Of a stretch of 64,000 nucleotides of DNA, positions 57,041-64,000 are shown in pieces; the first letter of the stretch is position 1; every line of letters begins with the position of its first letter. The notes under the pieces are model-generated. The model was given only the letters and a program-made list of their open reading frames with translations. It searched no databases and was not told where the DNA came from. A program made the translations under genes and the position numbers. The stretch spans positions 98,501-162,500 of the forward strand of contig CAHIKZ030004296.1 of NCBI GenBank assembly GCA_903632075.3, given 5' to 3'. Source of the DNA: Acanthosepion pharaonis (taxonomy: Eukaryota > Mollusca > Cephalopoda > Sepiida > Sepiidae).

Positions 57041-57879
57041 TTCAGTAGAGATCATAAAATGAAGATTTTATGGTTAACTTTGACTCTAGGAAAAAATGCT
57101 ATTTCCTTATAGTTCTACACATTTTTTACAGAAAGAAAAAAAATTGATTGGGGCTTGCTATCCTAAATATTATCTAAACTATGATAGACAGATTTAAAGA
57201 GAAACTATGTTTGCTTTTCAATGTTTTAATTGATAACACTATGCAGCAAAACATGGTAGAAGCTTTCATGCTGCCAACCAATAGGAAAGTGAAATAACAT
57301 GCAGTATAGAACATCACATCCATGCTATACAGAGATTATTCCCCCTTTTTTTTATAAAATTTTAAATCTATACTGATATTTCTCCAAGCCACTTCATGTT
57401 ATATACAGTGGTAATAAAATAATCAGTCTGTTTTATTTTTCTGATTTAAACCAATTCAGTCATTAGTGATTGGTCACTTGGAATTTCAGATGACTGCCAT
57501 GATAGAATACAGAACTGAAAGTCAACTACCAATGAAAATATTTTCATAAAACACTAAGTCAGGTTAATGCCAAAACCAAAGACAGGACTGAAGACATTTT
57601 TTTCTGAAAATCTTTACATGAGAAATTATTATTATTATACACTGATTTGCACATCTTGGATAGACAATTTTAGAAGGTCAGCAAGGACACCACTAGTTCA
57701 AGTAAATCAGTATATAATAATGAATGAGAGTTCTTTAGGCTTTCTCTCTAATACATTCCAAACTGAGCTTTTATACCTGGCTTTCAGACCCTGCATTAAA
57801 CAGAGGTCTTTTAGATCTAATTCTAAAACTGAATTATTTCAGTTTATTAGCAACAAAGATATTACCAATTAGAATATCT

Positions 57880-58130
57880 TTAATATAAAGAATGAAAGTA
57901 ACAATAATAATTAATAATAAAATAGAACACTAGAACAATTATAACAATATACTGTAATAAAAGTTATGCGACAGATAGAAGATTTGTTCTTACCAGAGAA
58001 CTTATTAGACTCAATAAGAGATTAACAACAATAACTAATAATAAAATAGAACAATTTTCACAATGTAGTGTAATAAAAGTTCTGTAGCGGATAAAGGATT
58101 AAAAGATTTGCTTTTAGCATAGATCTGAGC
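57880..58130. repeat. Local tandem duplication
   Basis: ACTAATAATAAAATAGAACA..ACAAT.TA.TGTAATAAAAGTT occurs at about 57910-57970 and 58030-58085, a direct duplication with a spacing of about 120 bp. Confidence 0.7.
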
Positions 58131-58477
58131 AATCTCAGCATGCAATACTTTTAAAATCAAGAACTTTCATCTTTTCACTCAAACTAAAGCACTTTTTTAT
58201 GGTTTGGCATATCCACTACTCTTGTACTTTTAGTAGTGATGCTTTCAGTCAATCTTATAAATTGTTTCTTTCTGGGGATGCCTGTGAGTAACTGAAAATG
58301 AGGATACTGATGGAGGGGAACCATAGTATAGACAATCTCTATTTTAAAGCTAAATATTTTTTGCCCTGGATTATTGAGGCCTCAGTCCAAAAACTGTTTT
58401 GTATAAAGATAACACTGCTTTTTGCTCACCCACATTTTTATTATTGATAGTTTTGATTTTTTGGCCAGAATGATATA

Positions 58478-58527
58478 ATTATTTTTTTTATTGAGATCTT
58501 AAAAGATCTCAATAAAAAAAATAATTT
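58478..58527. repeat. Perfect 24-bp inverted repeat with a 2-nt loop
   Basis: The left arm 58478-58501 and right arm 58504-58527 are exact reverse complements around AA (centre GAGATCTT-AA-AAGATCTC). Both strands read CAATAAAAAA after the centre, so each carries an AATAAA. Confidence 0.95.
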
Positions 58528-58529
58528 AA

Positions 58530-59226
58530 GAACTGATTAAAATGATGACATCATTATACTTAATTCTAATAGTAAGTAATCTAAAATTTTCTTCATGGAC
58601 TCTGAAACAAAAACCAAAATACGATTTTGCATAGCAAGTTGAATATTAAATCATTAAGAGTTGGTGATGATGAAATAAAATATTAGATTCCTAAATATCA
58701 TAAAATTAGAAAAACAAAAAACAAAAAACAAAATTTTCCTTGTAAAAAATATTCCTACCAATTAAACTTTGAAATATAAAAAAACAACTGAGAAAACAAT
58801 GAAAAAGAAATGATACAAAACATTTTTTCAAACAACTTTTTGCCCATTTAAAAAAAAAAAAAGTGACATGTGTGTCCATGGGTGGAGGGAATGTATTAGA
58901 CAATTTTTAATTTTTAACTTGATTGTGGGGTGGGGGGGTGGTCATGAGAAAAAAGAATTTTATTACACAAGAACAAAATCTACAGAAATGAATTGTGCTT
59001 CATTAGGCAGAGCTTCATTTTTACTTTAACTGTATTGTTACAGAAATTATGTTTTAACTAATTTTAAACTTATTCTAATTGTTATTTTTTAAAATCAATT
59101 ATGGATTAAATAAGCCATATTTTTTTCAGTATTAATTTTCTACTGATAAAAAAATGTATGAGACATTTAAACCATAAATAATTTAAAAATATTTAATTTA
59201 GTTAAAATCTAATTTTTATCATGATA

Positions 59227-59257
<31 letters not shown>

Positions 59258-62200
59258 CAAAGAGGAAAAGGGAGCACTGATATTTCATTTGAACCCTGTT
59301 TTGTCTCAGTTATTCAGTTTGTTTTTTGTGTAATAAAGTTCTTTTTCTGGTGATACGGGATCACCAGTGAAACATATCAAGAACATTTTTTCCAAATTCC
59401 TATTTCACTGGATTTTCCTCCAATTTTATATATATATATATATATTAATTACATACACACAATCATGACAATTACTGTAACAATGAATTATAGTTCATTA
59501 AATTCAAACTAAAATTATTTCTTAAAGAATGCACACACATCAAACTTGAAACAAGGAATAATTTTAGTATTCAGAAAGCCAACAACCAGAACACTTCAAA
59601 TGAAAAATAATTTTTTTTATCAATGTAAAAATACATTAAAAATGACAAGTGCATATAAATTTTTATGGACAGACCAAAACAAATATTTTGCATGTTTTCC
59701 TATCAATAAATTGGTAATTGCTTGACAGAACTATTATTTTGACCAACAGAAATGAAACAAAAGAAAAGGAACCTGCATTTTGGTTCATTTTAGAAACATA
59801 CAACTTCTTATAGTCTAACACTTGAGACAAAGTTAACATTACCTCATTTTTTTTGTTGCCTACACTCTGGCATATATAAATTGCATTGAAATACACTAGA
59901 CAATAAGTACAATATATTTACTTTAAATATGCTATCACATTTTTACTAAAAGTTTATTTGAGAAGTAAACTTTTTCTTTCCTTAAACAATTTAAAAAAAA
60001 AAAAAAATTATGTTAATGAAAAGTGAAAAATGAACCAGTTTAAAAAAAAAAATAAAAAAAAATAAAAAAAAAGAAGTTTTTTACAACTTTAAGAAAATTT
60101 ATTTAGTAATTTCAACACAATGATTTATTTAATTAACTGCTAGGTTCGCTGGTTTGCTTCAAAGATGTGACTTAGCGAGTGATAGAGCAGAAACAATATT
60201 AATTGCTTGCCAAACAAAATACTTTATTTATAAAAAAAAAAAAAAAAAAAAACAATAATAAGCAAAAATAAAGTGCAGCGCATTTTTTTTTTTTTTTTTT
60301 TTTAAGAACATGCAGTGGAAGGTAGCAATGAATTGAAAATAAATTTTCAATTTCACTTGGTTAGTAGAATAGTTTAAGTTGTAAATTAGAAGACGAAGCT
60401 AGTTATTCATTCAAAAGCGTATGGAGTGTCTTTTACTGAATCTGCAGTAAGAGACCATTCATAAACTCAAACGTTTGCTGAACACCTAAGCATATGTTAA
60501 AAAATAAAATAATAAAAAAAAATTTGGTTGCTTCTAGGTATGATGAGAAACAAAGGGAGGTAACCATGTAAATGGTGCACTGTACCACATGGGAACGCTC
60601 AGAGTCAAAGAGGAGGCAGCAGAAGAGAGGAGGAGGAGGAGAATTCAAATTATTAAAAAAAAAAAAAAAAAATATGGGTCAGATGTTAAAAAAAAAAAAA
60701 AAAAACATTTAGTCATCCTTATAGTTTAACAAGCCAAACATAAGTGATGTTGGATAGTGACAAACCTCTCTATACTGGCTGAGTGTGTCCCTAGAAGATT
60801 TGGAGGGGAGCCATATCACATGGGTGCCCCATCCTTTTGTCGAGTACTGTATAGAAAAAGATTGTGTATCATATTTAGCATACTATGTATGTAATGGTAA
60901 ATGAAGGAGACTTAATTGATGAAGAAATATTTATACAGTATTCTGATGGAGTACATCTCATCAGAGGAGACAAGGAAGAAGCCAACAGAGGTTCACATGC
61001 ATAAACTTCTTCATAACAGAATCTGTTAGCTTATTTTTTTTAAAATTCTCAAATAGAAAATACTATATTAAAATAATAGAAGGAAATTTGCAATTTCATT
61101 TCATCATATTAAAAAAAAAATGTATTGCTCATTGTATATGGTTGGTTTGGATTAATTTCCTTATCTTTGTCCTTTTTTTTTTTTGTTTTGTTTCACATTT
61201 TGACTTCATATGCTCTGGCGTTCCTTCATTGTCACTTTTATTCTAAGTCAAGTTTTATTCTGAGGGCATACAGGCTTCCCATCTTATGCATATTATATAC
61301 AGTGTAAGCATCAATGTTTTGGGGGTTGTCTTTTCTTGAACACTATGCTGAGCTTGTGATATTACAATGAATTTGTTGAACTTTGCCAGTGCTCCTATTT
61401 CTCAGCCTATAACTATGGAGCCTGAAGTTCATTTCTTGTTCATGATTGAGCTATTAATATATACAAAAGAGTTACCTGAGGAATGCCAGAGAGTAGATAG
61501 TCAAATGTTATTTAAAAAAAAAAAAAAAAAAAAAAAGATGAGGAAATGATTAAGATATTTCTATTAAACTGAAGCATTTTATTATAACTTGGAATTAAAT
61601 ATGTTTATATAAAAAATATAAAGTATGAAATACACTTGCAAATTTTTGTATGAGCCCAAGAAAATGTTTATTTTTTCCATAATAACAAGGGGTAAATTAT
61701 GGTTAAAAATGCCAAAATTTACTCCTTTATTAGCCATAATTTACTGTTTTTTTTTCTTATCAGGATTAAAAAGGTATAAACGCATCAACTGATTATGCTT
61801 CTTATAATAATAAAAATTTTCATTTTATTAAGTCAATTGTTCAAATTACAAAATGCTAACTGAAATTAAGAGACATACCTCACTATATTGAAACAAATTT
61901 CATACAGCAATTATATATTTCAATCTGGGGGATCATCAGAAGACTAAGTGTAAGTCAAATACTGTTAAGTTTACTTTAAAGGATCTTACCTATAGCTTCT
62001 ATCACAAGGCCTACCTAAGCTCTATAAAGTAACATTAAGTTATTTTTTTTAAAATTTCTCTTATATGGCAAGAATTATTGTTAGATAAGGTTAAGCTGGT
62101 TTTCAAACATGTCAACTGTTGTTGGCTTATTTAATATCTTTTTCAATTTTATTTTTTGCAGAAAATATAGACCATAAAATGTTTATTTTATAAAGGCTAT

Positions 62201-62340
62201 TATTCAGTCATAATTCTTACGGCTGCCTTGTGGGTGATACAGTTGCATTTTCCCATGCCTTTGGGGTTTCTAACAAAAAGGTAGGATTTTGAATGCTGAT
62301 TTTCAAGGAAGGCAAAGTTCCACTGCAACAATATTCCTAC
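58530..62340. other. Presumed srGAP intron or upstream DNA without gene signals
   Basis: A-runs at 59230-59257, 60231-60252, 60653-60671, 60690-60705 and 61513-61536, T-run 60282-60303, and a short (AT)n at 59429-59445. I looked on the minus strand for SH3- and RhoGAP-type exons and found none. Confidence 0.35.
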
Positions 62341-62344
62341 ACTG

Positions 62345-62727
62345 CATTTTGTACTACATTAACTCAAGCTTTTTACTACATTAACTCAAGCTTTTTACTA
62401 CATTAACCCAAGCTTTTTACTACATTAACTCAAGCTTTTTACTACATTAACTCAAGCTTTTTACTACATTAACTCAAGCTTTTTACTACATTAACCCAAG
62501 CTTTTTACTACATTAACTCAAGCTTTTTACTACATTAACTCAAGCTTTTTACTACATTAACTCAAGCTTTTTTACTACATTAACCCAAGCTTTTTACTAC
62601 ATTAACTCAAGCTTTTTACTACATTAACTCAAGCTTTTTACTACATTAACCCAAGCTTTTTACTACATTAACTCAAGCTTTTTACTACATTAACTCAAGC
62701 TTTTTACTGCATTAACCCAAGCTTAGT
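62345..62727. repeat. 22-bp minisatellite, about 17 copies, with higher-order pattern
   Basis: The unit is ACTACATTAACTCAAGCTTT plus TT. Variant units with CCCAAGC instead of CTCAAGC occur at copies 3, 7, 11, 14 and 17. One junction has an extra T. Every unit contains AAGCTT. Confidence 0.95.
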
Positions 62728-62944
62728 AAATAAAGATAGCACCTTGCCATGTAGTAAGGGTTAGTAAACAATTTTTAGAAACCATTGCTGTTATGCAACC
62801 TTAACTGCCATCCACATTATTGTTAAGAATTCACTTCCAGTCAAAATTTCACCAATATGCAATTGGCAAATCAGTATAATGTTTGAGTTTAAAACTTAAA
62901 CTAAACCTATTTTATAAAATATATTACAAAAGAGGTAACATCAT

Positions 62945-63165
62945 ACTTTATCTATCTATGCCCGGTGGTGTAATATATCCATTTATCTATGAACGGAGGT
63001 GTAATCTATTTATCTACGCACAGTGGTGTCATCTATCAATCTAGCTATCAATGCATGGAGGTATAGTCTATCTATGCACTCTGATCTATGCATAGTGGTC
63101 TAATCTATATATGCACAGTGATGTTATCTATCTATATATCTCTGTATGGTAGTGTAGTGGTGTAA
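62945..63165. repeat. Degenerate CTAT-rich tandem repeat
   Basis: Loose copies of CTATCTATGCACAGTGGTGTAAT with varying lengths (about 20-40 bp). Confidence 0.8.
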
Positions 63166-63235
63166 TGGATAGCAGATCAGAATGAGAAATCAGCCGAGTT
63201 CAAATCCAGTAAATTTTTTTTATTTTTATTTTTTT
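63150..63235 (+). mobile_element. tRNA-derived SINE head
   Basis: TAGTGGTGTAATGGATAGCA (A box) and GCCGAGTTCAAATCCAGTA (B box), then T-rich sequence. It abuts the tandem repeat whose units resemble its A box. Confidence 0.65.
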
Positions 63236-63532
63236 GGGTTGTTGTTGGTGGTTATGTTTGGGGGGGGGGGGTCTTTGGCGGGCTTATGGTATAAATCCAT
63301 GTTTTCTTTTGCCACTATTAGTAAAATCAGAACAACTCGAATTTAATGAGTAAGGAGGATTTTTTGGAGACCTTGTAGCACCATATTTTTTGTGTCTGGT
63401 TCTTCTAAAAAAATGTGGCCGTTTTAGCATAAGCTTTCACCACGATAATCAAGTCATATATGCAAGTAGTCTCGCTGTTTGGTTATAAAAACTGAGCTAC
63501 TGTACCCTCATAAGTTAAAAATAACAAGTGAA

Positions 63533-63535
<3 letters not shown>

Positions 63536-63629
<94 letters not shown>

Positions 63630-63632
63630 AGT
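63536..63632. repeat. (AT)n(AC)n compound microsatellite
   Basis: About 45 bases of AT followed by about 45 of AC. Confidence 0.97.
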
Positions 63633-63827
63633 AGCAGCCATAATATAAGGAACGGAAACAACAAAGACAAAAATATGTGTATTACTTAAAAAGTAATGCA
63701 TGATTAGCAACAAAATTTTTACCGAATAAAGATTAGGGTGTAATGCATAAATATTATACAAAGTTACAAAAATTTACATAATAGTTCTTTTTTTAAATAA
63801 AGATTAAATGGAACAAAGGAAATAAGC

Positions 63828-64000
63828 TACTGGACAAAAGTTAAGGGACGATCTTGTTAATACTTGATTGTGAACAAAATATCAACAAAATTTAATATTT
63901 GGTAAACATCCCCTTTTTTCAATGACTTCTCTGCATCGTCGACCACATGATCTAATTTCTTGCAAAAATCAGCAGTAATTCTCTCCCATTCGTCTTTCAA
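63828..64000 (-). mobile_element. Tc1/mariner-type element, right end cut by the window
   Basis: The likely terminus TACTGGACAAAAGTTAAGGG lies at about 63830. The minus strand encodes an open C-terminal stretch, LKDEWERITADFCKKLDHVV then EKSLKKGDVYQ, with the usual WERI...L..S...R pattern of Tc1-like transposases, ending TIKY-stop about 60 bases from the terminus. The rest lies beyond 64000. Confidence 0.65.

Noticed and set aside
62345..62727. CRISPR-like array
   Set aside because: 22-bp head-to-tail repeat without spacers.
55704..64000. Upstream srGAP exons (SH3, RhoGAP)
   Set aside because: No minus-strand frame with SH3 or GAP motifs and splice sites was found in this stretch.

Overview
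This is a gene-poor, AT-rich animal nuclear genome window with spliced genes, long introns, very long (AT)n, (AC)n and (AG)n microsatellites, and a dense crowd of decayed transposons and SINEs. The mix (Penelope-like, RTE-type and CR1/Jockey-type LINE relics, mariner, piggyBac and Tc1 relics, tRNA- and 5S-derived SINEs, (AT)n tracts next to SINE heads) suggests a mollusc, most likely a coleoid cephalopod such as an octopus. That placement is an inference from repeat style and is not proven by any marker gene here.

Two recognisable genes are present, both on the minus strand. (1) At 54767-55703 lies the last coding exon of a SLIT-ROBO Rho GTPase-activating protein (srGAP). Its earlier exons (F-BAR, RhoGAP, SH3) would lie beyond the right edge. 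(2) Four coding exons of the short-chain dehydrogenase DHRS1 lie at 14676-14784, 8184-8248, 6584-6727 and 3515-3594. They encode about 132 residues from the start Met through the nucleotide-binding half, and the catalytic half lies left of position 1.

Upstream of DHRS1 on the same strand there is a promoter-like block near 45000-45060 with a ZNF143-like site, a CCAAT box and a clean splice donor. Two further exons follow (35047-35171 and 26441-26493) whose splice phases join into one 42-residue, single-membrane-span open reading frame. Its stop would lie only 28 nt before the DHRS1 start codon in a joined mRNA. This is the most interesting lead: a possible two-cistron transcript encoding an unrecognised small membrane protein plus DHRS1.

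The rest is intron and intergenic sequence. Highlights are a Penelope-like element with 370-bp inverted terminal repeats (22040-24139), several hammerhead-like cores in related repeat fragments, a piggyBac-type element with intact TTAA duplications (40197-41249), internally deleted mariners (17228-18058 and 26690-27830), a 5S rRNA-headed SINE (47421-47732) and a shuffled 5S/LINE-tail array (37130-37515). There are also minisatellites (29-bp units at 31296-31517, 22-bp units at 62345-62727) and long hairpins (8899-9385, 18972-19197, 58478-58527). No bacterial operon, CRISPR or functional tRNA/rRNA gene is seen. Stretches 3.6-5.2, 12.4-14.4, 42.4-44.9, 45.1-47.4 and 57.1-62.3 kb hold only AT-rich unique-looking DNA and simple repeats.
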